A stretch of DNA of 64,000 nt. It comes from Legionella busanensis (lineage in GTDB: Bacteria; Pseudomonadota; Gammaproteobacteria; Legionellales; Legionellaceae). Of the stretch, positions 17,196-27,396 are shown piece after piece. The DNA lies in the NCBI RefSeq assembly GCF_900461525.1, contig NZ_UGOD01000001.1, positions 2,511,001-2,575,000 of the forward strand, read 5' to 3'. Numbering within the stretch: position 1 is the first letter of the stretch; each line of letters opens with the position of its first letter. The translations under genes were made by a program, and so were the position numbers. The notes under the pieces are model-generated. The model did not search any database. It had not been told where the DNA came from and saw only the letters and a program-made list of their open reading frames with translations.

Positions 17196-19601
17196 TTAAG
17201 GAGGAGGAACTTGCTGCGGCTGCGGCACACCAGGCTCCATTATTGTACCAGGTTGAATAGTTGTTTCAGACGGAGTGGTAACTGGCATTTGCAAGTTATC
17301 TACGGGCTGAGCAGGCTGAATAACCTCTTGTTGTTGAAGTTGTTGAGGTTCGCTAGGCACATTATTAGTAGGAGTCATTATCTCTGTAGGTTGATTTCCA
17401 ACTGGCATGCCAGGCTGTATAGTCATTTCTCCAGGTGCTGCTGGATTAGTTTGTAGTGAGCTAGGCTGATTTATTACTTCCTGAGGCTCAACAAGGCCAG
17501 GTTGACTAGGCTCTGGCGTTGTTGTAGTTCCTGCCGGGACGGTTGTATCCATTTGATTAATTTGTGGTTGAGTCACTGGCTCTGGTTGTATAGATTCATC
17601 AGCTGAATTTACATTATCTTGGCTAACACCAGGTTGGATAACTTCTTGGGGTTGCTGAAGTTCTTCAGGCTGAATAGTTTCTTCCTTAGAAGGCGCGGTA
17701 TTATTCTGTTCAATATTGGGATCAATTACTTCTTCAGAACCAGTCCCTTCAGATTGTGCAGGGGCTTGTCCAGTAGGTTCGGTTACAACGGGTTGGGACT
17801 CTTGCTCCTGTATACTATCTTGAGATTTTATATCGCCTGGCTGCTGGCTATCAGGTGCTGTTATTACATCAGGTTGTGTTGCTGTATCAGGCTGTTCAGT
17901 TGGTTTAACATCAGTAGGTGTAGGGACCTCCTCAGGCTGAGTGATAGCAGGCTGTTGAGCAGGCTTATCTGTTACCTCGGCTGGTTGAACAATATTATCT
18001 TTTTGCTGAACGTCAGTTTTATTATCTTTAATATCGCCATCTTCCGATTTCATATTGTTTTCATTTATTAATTTTGGCTCTTCTTCTGGCTTAATGACGT
18101 TTATTTCACTACTACCTGTTTGTGGTGTTGCTTCTTTTGCGGGCTGCAAGTTTTGCAAATCTTCTGTTGCCAACGGTTTGCCTGGATCTTTATTTAATAA
18201 TTTTTGCTCTTGAATAAAAGGAGCCGGTGGCGCAGGTGGCGGCGTTATAGCAACAGCCGGTTGATTTTCAATAGCAGATGCAGGTTGTGCCGTTTTTGTA
18301 TCTGCACTCCCTAATAAGCTTTCAGATTCAGGGGCGATAGCTGCAATCGGCGTTTTGGGAGCCTTTATAATTTGTGCAGCAGGAACATCAATTAACGCTT
18401 GACTTACAGGCCTTGAAGATACAAATGCCTGCACTGGCACAGCGCTTATAGCATTGTTAATATTTAAATTCTGATAATTAATAACCGTATTAGGATTATT
18501 ATAAATAGTCGTCAGATAATTCTGATTAATATAGGTATTACCTAAATTAAGCTGAGTAAAGTAAGTCTGACTAACTGGATAAGGTGGAATATATACATCC
18601 CCAGGACCTAAAGGGAACCAAGCTATACCTCGTCTTCCAGCAGCAAGGTTGAGGGAGTAGTTGCGACCACCTACAAAAGCAACGAGCGCAGGTGCATAAA
18701 TAGGCTCAATATTGGCAGGGCCTGGAACCCAAATCCAGCGTCTTTCTGCAAAAGCCCAGCGGCCATAATGAAAAGGAGCAAATCCCCAAGGTTGGTCATC
18801 AACCCAGGTCCATCCCCAAGAGCGAACCCAAGTCCATTGACCCACTCGATAAGGCGCCCAGTCAGTGCTTATGCGATTCGGAACCCAAGCCCGGCCATAT
18901 TTTTTAGTTACTATCCACTTACCATAATAAGTAAGATCTTCATAACCTATCATAGATGTAGAAACATATGTTTTAACTTTTATAAAGCGTTCATCACGCG
19001 CTATACTCCATCGATCAAAGCTGTCAGTTGGACCAATGGCTGCACATTGAAAGCGGCCTAAATTCATGCCCCAAAATTTACAAATACGTCCCAAAGTCAT
19101 CTTATAAGCATTTTTGCGGCCATAAACGATTGCACCTCCCTTACGCACAGTAACCATAGTTGCCTGTTTAGTTACATCAATTCGATAATAACCAGGCTGG
19201 CGAATCACAAAAGCTAGATTTGGCGTGTCAATTTCATAAAATTGTTGAGGCTTAATATAACGTATGCTTAAGATTAAAGTACCCTGGGTAAGTTTAAATT
19301 GGCCAACCGTATTATTAAGATTTAATATTTTCATATAAGTTTGGGGGCCTTGCCTAAGCGCACTTAGCCCCAGTTGAAGTTCAGTCTTAGAGTCTAAATC
19401 TGTCCAAAGACTATCCCCTACAATAAGAGGCCTATTTAATTTAGCTTTCACCCAACGATTTGCACCAGCAGGAAGAAAACTTACTACATTATCCATAAAA
19501 CTGATACGAGCAACCCGATTAGGTGGATCAGCGAACGTGATATTAGCCACAGACATAGCTATTAAGATAAAAAAAGAATATAAAAATGGCCATTTTTTCA
19601 T
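17196..19601 (-). CDS. exported FecR/DUF6600-like protein with Pro/Gln-rich tail
   Basis: A signal peptide (to about residue 24, ITFADPP) precedes a FecR-like beta domain (about 30-175) with VGDSLWTDLDSKTELQLG. Next is a Trp/Tyr-rich DUF6600 region (about 220-340; WAPYRVGQWTWVRSWGW, APFHYGRWAF). The second half (about 420-801) is a low-complexity Pro/Gln/Glu/Thr tail with irregular Q-P-E and Q-P-G repeats, ending in triple Pro. It is probably periplasmic, with the tail reaching across or along the cell wall. The gene converges with dsbD (44 bp between stops). No partner regulator is adjacent, so a FecR signalling role is unlikely. Function unknown. Confidence 0.75.
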   Translation of the reverse strand: MKKWPFLYSFFILIAMSVANITFADPPNRVARISFMDNVVSFLPAGANRWVKAKLNRPLIVGDSLWTDLDSKTELQLGLSALRQGPQTYMKILNLNNTVGQFKLTQGTLILSIRYIKPQQFYEIDTPNLAFVIRQPGYYRIDVTKQATMVTVRKGGAIVYGRKNAYKMTLGRICKFWGMNLGRFQCAAIGPTDSFDRWSIARDERFIKVKTYVSTSMIGYEDLTYYGKWIVTKKYGRAWVPNRISTDWAPYRVGQWTWVRSWGWTWVDDQPWGFAPFHYGRWAFAERRWIWVPGPANIEPIYAPALVAFVGGRNYSLNLAAGRRGIAWFPLGPGDVYIPPYPVSQTYFTQLNLGNTYINQNYLTTIYNNPNTVINYQNLNINNAISAVPVQAFVSSRPVSQALIDVPAAQIIKAPKTPIAAIAPESESLLGSADTKTAQPASAIENQPAVAITPPPAPPAPFIQEQKLLNKDPGKPLATEDLQNLQPAKEATPQTGSSEINVIKPEEEPKLINENNMKSEDGDIKDNKTDVQQKDNIVQPAEVTDKPAQQPAITQPEEVPTPTDVKPTEQPDTATQPDVITAPDSQQPGDIKSQDSIQEQESQPVVTEPTGQAPAQSEGTGSEEVIDPNIEQNNTAPSKEETIQPEELQQPQEVIQPGVSQDNVNSADESIQPEPVTQPQINQMDTTVPAGTTTTPEPSQPGLVEPQEVINQPSSLQTNPAAPGEMTIQPGMPVGNQPTEIMTPTNNVPSEPQQLQQQEVIQPAQPVDNLQMPVTTPSETTIQPGTIMEPGVPQPQQVPPP

Positions 19602-20170
19602 AAACCAGATCCTTGTATTAAAATCTTAAAATCACACCTAATGTCTTTAAGTTAATGTTTATTATAAATAATTTATTTTTTTAAAATAAATTGTTGTTGA
19701 TTAATTTTTTTACTAAATCTTATTAAGTATGGGCTTAATTTTATTTTTTTACATTGCTATATAGGCAAATAATTAACAATTTGATAAACAAACGTAGGTT
19801 GCTGCCAGCTTAACTTACTTCGTGCTAGCCTAAAAATGGATACCCGCCTTCGCGGGTATGACAAAAATCTTAGTAGCCAATACTGTCATACTCACGAAGG
19901 CGGGTATCTATCTGCCAAATTTTAGCAGGAGTAGGTTTGGATAATCATCGCGCAGCCCAACATCTTCAGTTATAAGGTTTAGCCTATTCATAATTTGTTG
20001 GGCAGCACTTCCTTTAGCCCAACTTACCCTTACTTAGAAATTTAAATACACAAAATTAAGAGAAAAATAGTTTTGTAAAATAGACATCTTTAGACTAAAA
20101 AAGATATAATTATCCACTTTTTTTACAAGAAGCCCATTTAATATAGGCATTTATAGAGCTATTGAGTTAG
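19602..20170. other. repeat-bearing intergenic stretch
   Basis: No gene is seen in these 569 bp. Besides the inverted repeat at 19837-19910, fragments resembling another common intergenic repeat occur on both sides: GTAGGTTGCTGCCAGC near 19793, CGCAGCCCAACATC near 19950, and a TTGGGC ... GCCCAA palindrome at about 19999-20023. The stretch looks like a landing site for small palindromic elements. Confidence 0.6.
19837..19910. repeat. 74-bp inverted repeat (27-bp arms)
   Basis: The left arm 19837-19863 and right arm 19884-19910 are reverse complements with three mismatches, separated by 20 bp. Each arm is itself a small palindrome (ACCCGCCTTCGCGGGT in the left arm). This is the widespread type of palindromic intergenic repeat ending in GTCATA. 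A strongly decayed relative is at 48016-48098. Confidence 0.85.
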
Positions 20171-21478
20171 ATGAATCATAAAGTAGGTTTTGTTAGTCTA
20201 GGCTGTCCTAAGGCATTAGTTGACTCTGAAAGAATTATCACCCAACTCCGCGCACAAGGTTATGAGTTGGTCTCCACTTATCAAAATGCCGGTGTCGTTG
20301 TTATTAATACCTGTGGATTTATAGACGCTGCAGTGAAAGAGTCACTTGAAACCATTAAAGAAGCTATGGCTGAAAATGGCCGTGTTATTGTAACTGGCTG
20401 TTTAGGCGCTAAAGCGGATGTAATCCGAGAAGCTTGCCCAGAGGTACTTCATATTAGTGGCGCGCATGCTTATGAAGAAGTAGTCAGCGCTGTACATCAA
20501 CATTTACCACCGCCTAAAGATCCTTTTACCCAGCTTATACCACCCCAAGGAATTAAATTAACCCCAAGGCATTATGCTTATTTAAAAATTTCTGAAGGTT
20601 GTAATCAAAAATGTACTTTTTGTATTATTCCTACTATGCGTGGGAAACTACAAAGTTATTCTTTAACGCAAGTACTTACTGAAGCGCAACGACTCAAAGA
20701 AGCAGGCGTCAAAGAAATTTTAGTTATTTCGCAAGATACCAGCGCTTATGGTATAGATACACGGTATCAATCGATAGAATGGCAAGGTAAACAATTAACT
20801 ACCCGTTTTTATGATCTGTGTCAACAACTTGGTGAGCTTGGTATTTGGATTCGTCTCCATTATGTTTACCCCTATCCGCATGTCGATGAAATTATTCCCT
20901 TGATGCGTGATGGCTTGATTCTGCCTTATTTAGATATTCCCCTTCAGCATGCTAATGCCCGCGTATTAAAAGCGATGAAACGTCCTGCTAATCGAGAAAA
21001 TACACTAGCACGAATTAATAATTGGCGCGAAATCTGCGCTGAGATTACATTACGCTCAACTTTTATTGTTGGCTTTCCAGGTGAAACCGAAGAAGAATTC
21101 GAGGAATTACTCGATTTTCTTAACGAGGCAAAACTTGATAGAGTTGGTTGTTTTAAATACTCACCTGTTGAAGGTGCCAAAGCAAATGAATTAATCTCCC
21201 CTATTTCAGATGATATCAAAGAAGAGCGTTATCATCGTTTTATGCAAGTTCAAGCTGAAATTAGTTATCAAAAATTAAGAAAGAAAATTGGTTCGCGGCA
21301 AACTGTTTTGATTGATGAAATCACACCCGAACATATTATTGCCCGCAGTAAAAGTGATGCCCCTGAAATAGACGGCTTAGTGTATTTACCTCCTAACAAT
21401 AATTTAGCAGTTGGGAACTTCGTGGATATTAATATTGTCGATAGTGATGATTATGATTTGTATGGCGAGTTTGTATAA
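20171..21478 (+). CDS. rimO: ribosomal protein uS12 methylthiotransferase RimO
   Basis: Radical-SAM enzyme that adds a methylthio group to the conserved Asp of ribosomal protein S12. The UPF0004 domain has the auxiliary cluster cysteines C12 (SLGC), C48 (NTCGF) and C77 (VTGCLG). The radical-SAM cluster is C144-x3-C148-x2-C151 in [10 protein letters not shown]. The C-terminal TRAM domain closes the 435-residue protein, the normal length. A weak GAG leader precedes the ATG. Monocistronic, with about 225 bp before the next coding trace. Confidence 0.96.
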   Translation: MNHKVGFVSLGCPKALVDSERIITQLRAQGYELVSTYQNAGVVVINTCGFIDAAVKESLETIKEAMAENGRVIVTGCLGAKADVIREACPEVLHISGAHAYEEVVSAVHQHLPPPKDPFTQLIPPQGIKLTPRHYAYLKISEGCNQKCTFCIIPTMRGKLQSYSLTQVLTEAQRLKEAGVKEILVISQDTSAYGIDTRYQSIEWQGKQLTTRFYDLCQQLGELGIWIRLHYVYPYPHVDEIIPLMRDGLILPYLDIPLQHANARVLKAMKRPANRENTLARINNWREICAEITLRSTFIVGFPGETEEEFEELLDFLNEAKLDRVGCFKYSPVEGAKANELISPISDDIKEERYHRFMQVQAEISYQKLRKKIGSRQTVLIDEITPEHIIARSKSDAPEIDGLVYLPPNNNLAVGNFVDINIVDSDDYDLYGEFV

Positions 21479-21701
21479 TCTTCTTTGAAAAGCTAGGTAG
21501 TCTAAAAAATTGTATTATTAACAATTAGAATACCTCAAGCTCTTTTATGTAATTATAGTCCTGCTAGATAGGCCACGATTTTTAGCCTTATTTGTATAGC
21601 CAATCTGAATAAATATCTGATTTCAATTTAATCAATTTATTAATAATTTGTTTACAATGGATTGTTATAATGAAAAAAGTTAATATTTTGGTGATTTAAA
21701 A

Positions 21702-22932
21702 ATGTATTCTCGTTCTGAAGATTTACCTCAAATTCCTTCTCAGTCTATTAGCAGAGATTCCAAAAGTACTAATAATGATAATTCTGTAAAAAAAATAAGT
21801 TTTTAAATACAGATCCTTTTGCTTATATAATTTTAACAAAAGAGGGTACAGTATTAAAAGCTAAGTGCTTTAGAAGCCAAAGAGAAATCCCTTTTATACC
21901 AACAGAAGAAGATATAAAAAATAATAAAGGTTTAAAGTCTATCTTTATCGCTTATGAAGGAGGGCTTAGTGATGGAAACAATGAAGAAGTAATAGCTAAA
22001 CCTGTGCAAATTCTAATTATGCGTAGGATGTATTGGACTATTGCAAGTCTCCATACAGATACACATCAAATTGTTATTGAAGAGTTCAACCTCGAGCGTA
22101 TGCTTAATGATTGTAGGATTATTTTAAAAATCAAGAATACAAGCAAAGAATATCATTTGATTCTAAAAAAAAGTAAAAATGAAGAAGGAGCAGATGAAAT
22201 AGATTATCTTTATAGTGGTGAAGTCGCTTACACACCAACTATTGTTGCAAAAAAGGAATTATCTATCTTACAGGGTAAGGAACTTAACTATTTGGTATTT
22301 GATTTTCAAGGTACAAGAACTACTGTGAACTTCAGGGAAGAAAATAGTCCATCATTAGAAACGTTTATTCCTATAAAACGCATTAAATTTAGTCCTGAAC
22401 ATGATAAAATTTTACAAGATAGAATAAGTACTCCTGAAAGGAGAAAAGCATTAGAAATAAAGGCTAAGCAATCTCAGGAAGACAACAGCGATCAACCACT
22501 AAACCCTATCAAAGGTAGTGTATCTAAACAAAATGATATTTTTCTCACAGTAAGTTTTCTGAGGGTAAATTAGAGGAAGAAGATATCACAACACCACATA
22601 AAGAGGAGCTTGCTTTAAGCGCTATGATAACTTCTCCTGTGGAAGAAGTTAGTCAACCTAAAATAACAGATACAAACAATAATAACTATTCTTCATCAAG
22701 AACGATTTTTCAAAAAAAGAGTACTTCTTCTCCTAAAGAGTGCTTAACACCAAACTCTCTTTATAAAAGAAAGCATATAGAGATATCAAAAGAAGCTGAG
22801 CAGCCTAAAGAAGAAAGTGGCGAACTTTCTCCTTCAAAACTTATGCAGCGTCATGGTGTATTTCAACAAAAGGACACTACTTCGGCTGATAATCCAGTTT
22901 CTGAATTAGCTAATAAATCTAATAACCTATAA
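21702..22932 (+). pseudogene. frameshifted gene of unknown function (three segments)
   Basis: A single ancestral frame of about 410 codons is split by two one-base losses. Segment 1 starts at ATG 21702 (MYSRSEDLPQIPSQS) and stops at 21806. Segment 2 (KFLNTDPFAYIIL onward) runs in the next frame to 22573. Segment 3 (SKFSEGKLEEEDITTP onward) runs to 22932. Adding one A to the A8 run at 21788-21795 joins segments 1 and 2, and adding one T to the T5 run at 22539-22543 joins 2 and 3. The protein is hydrophilic and disordered at both ends with a beta-rich middle; I do not recognise it. It may be a recent pseudogene, a sequencing artefact, or a gene read by slippage. Confidence 0.65.
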
Positions 22933-22992
22933 GATTCGGGTATGCGCTAAATCAAAAACACGGCTTCTGGAAATTGAATTCTATTAAATACA

Positions 22993-23058
22993 GTAGATAT
23001 CGTCTTTAAATTAAGCAAAATTTTAATTAAAAGGTTGCTTATTTAAAACGGTATCTAC
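22993..23058. repeat. imperfect inverted repeat, possible long hairpin
   Basis: The left arm beginning GTAGATATCGTCTTTAAA (22993) pairs with the right arm ending AACGGTATCTAC (23058), with two mismatches and two single-base bulges over about 25 bp. It lies just beyond the glnE stop and could end the glnE transcript or be another small palindromic element. Confidence 0.6.
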
Positions 23059-23071
23059 TTATAAAATAGTT

Positions 23072-25798
23072 TTAATGAAAGTTAACAATAGATAAAACTT
23101 CCTTACATTTATCTTGGGAATTTATAACTTCAGAAGAAGCTAAAATATTCTGATGTAATATTTTATGGTAAAATTTATAAGCACTAGTAAGTATCTTAAA
23201 TACCTCAGATTCAATTACCTTACAGTCAGCTAGTTTTTTAATTAGGCTCAATGTATTAGTTTCTCTACTTAGTTCTTGTATCGGATTTGTAAGAACAAGA
23301 AATTGAACAAAAAATTCTAGATCGATTAAGCCACCCGGCGTATATTTAATTTCATCCTCACCTTTAAGATGTCGATTTATTTTTTGGCGCATGGCTTTTA
23401 TCTCCTTAAAAACCCATTCCTTAGGCCGTTCAATCAATAATATATTCTGTTTTAAATTTTTAAATTGAGAATGAATAGTTGTATTGCCAAAAATAACACG
23501 CGCCCGAATTAATGCTTGATGCTCCCAAAGCCAAGCCTGATTTTGTTGATAGTCGATAAATGATTTTATAGCACTTACTAACAATCCTGCTTCGCCTGAA
23601 GGTCTTAAACGAGTATCTACTTTATAAAGAAGTCCAGATTGCGAACGAGTTGTTAGCATATGCAAAATTTTCTGGGTAAGGCGTGTGACTAAACTTTCTT
23701 CTTGTAATTGATTATCATAAATGAATACTAAATCTAGGTCAGAATTATAATTCATTTCCTGACTACCTAATTTACCATAAGCAATAATAGCAAAATGCGA
23801 TTTGAGCTCTGGAATTTGTGGGTAGCGCTTACCTAACTCTATAAAGGCTAATTTAACAACTTGTTCAACAATAACTTCAGCGACTAGGGAGAGAAAATGT
23901 GCACTTTGTAAGGCTGTAACTGTACTCTGCTGTTCAGCCCGAGCAATTAACAGCCAATTAGTCAATTTAAATTGCCGTAATATTTCCTCTTGTAGTTCAA
24001 TATCATTACTTTCTAATAACTTTTTTTGTAATTGCTCTTGTAATTGTTTACGTGAAGCTGGCTGCCATTCTTGCCCTTGATCTAATAAAATTTCTAATAA
24101 AAATGGATGGTTAACTAATAATCCTCTAATAAAAGCACTATTATTAAACCAGATAAATAATTCTCTTAATGCCTGTGGATTTTCAGTAAATAACGTTATA
24201 TAAGCACTGCGAGTTACTATGTTTTCTAACAAATGAATTACGTTTAACAGTACTTCGCCAGTATTTGCTACATTGGCAAGTTCTCTTAAAAGTAACGTCA
24301 TAAATCGATCAAGTCTTAAGCGGGCTGCTTGATTAAGCCGCCGACAGCGAGAGCCATGTCTGAAATTAGATAACAATTGATAACACCGTTCTGCATCTTG
24401 ATAACCTAAACTAGCTAAAAGATTAATAGCCATGGTACTTTCAGCATGACCTTGCCAAACATTATTTAACTGGGAATCCAATAGCTTGTCATTATTATCG
24501 TAATCAATTGCCTGCTTTAATACAGAAAGGAAAAGATGACGTATGATTTTTCTAAATCGCTGCACTATTTTTAATAAAGAATCCCAACTAGCAAAACCCA
24601 TAGCCAAGGCTATTTTAGCTTGCTTAATAGGTTCTGTAGGTAGTGCATGTATTTGCTGATCATTTTCACTTTGTAAGCAGTTTTCTAGTTTTCTTAAAAA
24701 TAAATAAGCTTGTTTTAACACATCTGTTCTGGAAAAAAGTTTTTCTTCTTTTAAGGCTGAAAGTGCGTTTACCAAATTGGTTTGTTGTAATCGGGGTAGA
24801 CGTCCGCCTCGAATTAATTGGATACTTTGGACAATAAATTCAACTTCTCGAATACCCCCAAATCCCCTTTTTATATCATCTAAGGTGGGATTTAACTGCA
24901 CCTCACGTTCGATCATCGCTTTCATACTGCGCAAAGATTCTATGACACTAAAATCAATATAACGTCTATAAACAAAAGGGGTAATTAATTTTTTAAACCA
25001 TTGAGCACGTAAAGCAGGGGAAGCGCTTATTAAGCGTGCTTTTATCATAGCATAACGCTCCCAATCCCTTCCTTGTTCTTGATAATAGGTTTCCATAGCA
25101 GCTAGTGAGGATACAAGTGCGCCACTCTCCCCATTAGGTCGCAATCTTAAATCTACCCGAAAAACAAACCCATCTTCTGTTACATTCTGCATCAACTGAA
25201 TAAATAGCTGGACTACTTTAGTAAAGAAATACTGATTATCAACATGCTGCTCTCCATTAGTATAGCCAGATGCCGAAAAGGCCATAATTAAATCAATATC
25301 AGAGGAATAATTTAATTCCTGTCCTCCTAATTTACCCATGGCTAAAACATAAAGGTCAACTAGGTTGCCTGCTTCATCTTTTGGATGACCATACCGATTT
25401 GTCATTTCCTGCTTACAGTAATTTAAGGTGAACATAATTAAAGCATCAGCACAATCTGACCAAGACAGCATTGTTTCTTCAACCGTTGCTAGTCCACTTA
25501 ACTCACGCAACAGATGTCTTAGAAAATGATAATGTCTAAAATTACGAATAAATTTATTAAAAGGCTGGTTTGTTTCTGTATATAACTGCTGCAAAGAGTT
25601 CTTATAATCAATAAAATTAAGTTGCTTTTGCCAATCATCTTGAGTAAGTAAATAGTTTAGAGTTTCAATTTGCTTACCAGCATAATTACTTACTGCGAGT
25701 AACGTTTTTACAACCTCGCGCAATGGATGCTCTAAATTAGAAAAATATTTATCAAATAAGATGTAATTAGATTGTAATAATTTGGGAATAGTTAACAC
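23072..25798 (-). CDS. glnE: bifunctional glutamine synthetase adenylyltransferase/deadenylase
   Basis: Controls glutamine synthetase by adding and removing AMP in response to PII and glutamine. Two nucleotidyltransferase domains are visible: GGQELNYSSDIDLIMAF in the N-terminal half (deadenylase) and GSQEMNYNSDLDLVFIYD in the C-terminal half (adenylylase). Each has the G-S/G-x-D-x-D metal motif and is followed by RLRPNGESG or RLRPSGEAG. At 908 residues it is slightly shorter than the E. coli protein (946). The start is GTG at 25798 with AAAGG 8 bp upstream. No glnA or glnB nearby. Confidence 0.95.
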   Translation of the reverse strand: MLTIPKLLQSNYILFDKYFSNLEHPLREVVKTLLAVSNYAGKQIETLNYLLTQDDWQKQLNFIDYKNSLQQLYTETNQPFNKFIRNFRHYHFLRHLLRELSGLATVEETMLSWSDCADALIMFTLNYCKQEMTNRYGHPKDEAGNLVDLYVLAMGKLGGQELNYSSDIDLIMAFSASGYTNGEQHVDNQYFFTKVVQLFIQLMQNVTEDGFVFRVDLRLRPNGESGALVSSLAAMETYYQEQGRDWERYAMIKARLISASPALRAQWFKKLITPFVYRRYIDFSVIESLRSMKAMIEREVQLNPTLDDIKRGFGGIREVEFIVQSIQLIRGGRLPRLQQTNLVNALSALKEEKLFSRTDVLKQAYLFLRKLENCLQSENDQQIHALPTEPIKQAKIALAMGFASWDSLLKIVQRFRKIIRHLFLSVLKQAIDYDNNDKLLDSQLNNVWQGHAESTMAINLLASLGYQDAERCYQLLSNFRHGSRCRRLNQAARLRLDRFMTLLLRELANVANTGEVLLNVIHLLENIVTRSAYITLFTENPQALRELFIWFNNSAFIRGLLVNHPFLLEILLDQGQEWQPASRKQLQEQLQKKLLESNDIELQEEILRQFKLTNWLLIARAEQQSTVTALQSAHFLSLVAEVIVEQVVKLAFIELGKRYPQIPELKSHFAIIAYGKLGSQEMNYNSDLDLVFIYDNQLQEESLVTRLTQKILHMLTTRSQSGLLYKVDTRLRPSGEAGLLVSAIKSFIDYQQNQAWLWEHQALIRARVIFGNTTIHSQFKNLKQNILLIERPKEWVFKEIKAMRQKINRHLKGEDEIKYTPGGLIDLEFFVQFLVLTNPIQELSRETNTLSLIKKLADCKVIESEVFKILTSAYKFYHKILHQNILASSEVINSQDKCKEVLSIVNFH

Positions 25799-25821
25799 AC
25801 TTAACCTTTCAATTTTAGTAA

Positions 25822-25875
25822 TAGACCTTTTTTCGACCAGCTTTGACCATCTAGGGTAGTTTGGAAAGAGGTCTA
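25822..25875. repeat. short TAGACCT-ended palindromic element (deletion form)
   Basis: 54 bp bounded by TAGACCTTTTTTC on the left and GGAAAGAGGTCTA on the right (inverted). The right half, TAGTTTGGAAAGAGGTCTA, matches the right ends of the longer elements at 38181 and 60423, so this looks like an internally deleted copy. Confidence 0.6.
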
Positions 25876-26007
25876 GTTAATTTAACTAATCATAATCATA
25901 CTTGCAGTAAAAATTAAAACGAACCCCTAAAATTTTTGATAAACTCTAAACTTAGTACCTATAGCTGATTAAAGCTATACTGATAAAAAATAACAAGGGT
26001 AATTATT

Positions 26008-26751
26008 ATGAAAAGGATTTTAATTTTTACACTACTAATATGCATTAATATTTTCACTTTTGCGCAAGATACTACACCTTTACGAATAGGCGTTGATAAC
26101 TTTTATCCGCCCTATGTCATGCGAGCTGGCAATAATCAAGTTTTTGGCTTTGATATATCCATCATGGAGGGGGTTTGCCAGTTAATGAATAAAAAATGTA
26201 TTTATTATCCAATGCCCTTTACAAACCTCTTAAGTAAAGTTGAACAGGGTGAATTAGATGCCGCTGTTGGTGCAATTACAATAACGCCCGAGCGAGCTTC
26301 ACATGTCTCTTTTTCTATACCTTATTTAAATAGCCAAGCTCGATTTTTAAGTAACAAAAATGTTAAACCTGATTCTTTTAATCTAGCTACCTTAAAAAAT
26401 TACAATATTGGCGCTGTTAGAGGAACTATTTTTCCTAGATTACTTAATTCATTGGGCATCGCAGATTCCCGAATTACCCTATACGATAGGTTTGATTTCA
26501 TGATTGATTCTTTGGGGGATAAAGAAATAGATATTGCAATTATGGATAATGCAAGTGCAATAAATTGGCAGGAGCAGTCATCGAATGTATTAATAGCGCT
26601 AGGCCAGCCTTTTAATTATGGTTACGGCATAGCAATTGCAATTAATCGCAATAAGACAGAGTTAATTAGTGAAATCAATGGGGCATTAGAAAAATACTTA
26701 AAAGGGTCAGATTATAAGAAAAATTATGATAAATATTTAAGCTATTTTTGA
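26008..26751 (+). CDS. periplasmic amino-acid-binding protein (ArtJ-like)
   Basis: Solute-binding protein family 3. A signal peptide (MKRILIFTLLICINIFTFA) is followed by the typical start of the mature domain, LRIGVDNFYPPYV. Then come FGFDISIMEGVC and the ligand-site segments DAAVGAITITPERASHVSFS and GAVRGTIF. Length 247 and layout fit arginine or polar amino-acid binders such as ArtJ. No permease or ATPase genes are adjacent, so it must work with a transporter encoded elsewhere or act as a sensor-type binding protein. AAGGG precedes the ATG. The ligand is inferred from family resemblance only. Confidence 0.82.
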   Translation: MKRILIFTLLICINIFTFAQDTTPLRIGVDNFYPPYVMRAGNNQVFGFDISIMEGVCQLMNKKCIYYPMPFTNLLSKVEQGELDAAVGAITITPERASHVSFSIPYLNSQARFLSNKNVKPDSFNLATLKNYNIGAVRGTIFPRLLNSLGIADSRITLYDRFDFMIDSLGDKEIDIAIMDNASAINWQEQSSNVLIALGQPFNYGYGIAIAINRNKTELISEINGALEKYLKGSDYKKNYDKYLSYF

Positions 26752-26857
26752 AACCTTGGTTAACTTTTTAATGCTGAAATTTTAATTAACTTCCCTGTTA
26801 AATTACTTACAGCACCAAACAGCTATTTATTAAAGAAAAATAAAATTTATTTATATT

Positions 26858-27124
26858 TTAATGTAGAGTTTGGCCATTTACCAAACATCGAGTAATAACC
26901 TTCCTAGTGACAAAATCACCTTGCGCCTCACCATAAGCTGTTTTAAAGTGCTCCGCTAACATAATTACCCAATTAGACAGCCTAAAATTCATTCGTTTTT
27001 CTTCAGGGTTTACAAACAGCTCAAATAAACCTAATGATTCGCTATTATTTTGGCTGGCATATTCTTCCATAATTTGCTCTGCTACATAAATGTCTTTTTC
27101 TCTGGTTGGCCAATTTTTATTCAT
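26858..27124 (-). CDS. small unknown protein (88 aa)
   Basis: A soluble, charged protein beginning MNKNWPTREKDIYVAEQ, with no motif I recognise. The ATG at 27124 is chosen because GGGGGG lies directly upstream as ribosome-binding site; the open frame extends 10 codons further without support. It converges on the amino-acid-binding protein and is separated from the AI-2E-type gene by the 146-bp repeat element. Confidence 0.55.
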   Translation of the reverse strand: MNKNWPTREKDIYVAEQIMEEYASQNNSESLGLFELFVNPEEKRMNFRLSNWVIMLAEHFKTAYGEAQGDFVTRKVITRCLVNGQTLH

Positions 27125-27237
27125 AACCCCCCCTTTCTCTATTCTGTAGGCCATTTTATTCTAAACGTTATTTAAATGGGGGCAAATAGTTAAATTACAA
27201 GTGAGGAAGAATTTAATAGCTAATTTTATTTAAATAA

Positions 27238-27383
27238 TAGACCTCTTGCCTAACCTGTGTATTTTATGTAAGTGCAAGGCGCAAGTGTTTCGAGGAGCGG
27301 AGTTTACATGCAGTAAATGAGCACCGGAGAAACACTTGTAACGCAGCAATCACATAAAAGAGGTAGGTTAGGCAAGAGGTCTA
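27238..27383. mobile_element. 146-bp MITE-like element with 19-bp terminal inverted repeats
   Basis: Both ends read TAGACCTCTTGCCTAACCT inward, matching perfectly over 19 bp. An inner inverted pair, CAAGTGTTTC/GAAACACTTG, surrounds a second palindromic core. ATAA flanks both ends, a possible target duplication. There is no coding capacity. It sits 13 bp beyond the stop of the AI-2E-type gene and could also form that gene's transcript end. Confidence 0.8.
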
Positions 27384-27396
27384 ATAAATTGCTAAC

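Noticed and set aside
18650-18720. E-P-I-Y-A motif in the FecR/DUF6600-like protein
   Set aside because: EPIYA marks some tyrosine-phosphorylated effectors, but here it lies in the conserved P-[IV]-Y-A-P-A-L-V-A-F segment of DUF6600 domains in an exported protein, so it is a family residue pattern and not an effector tag.
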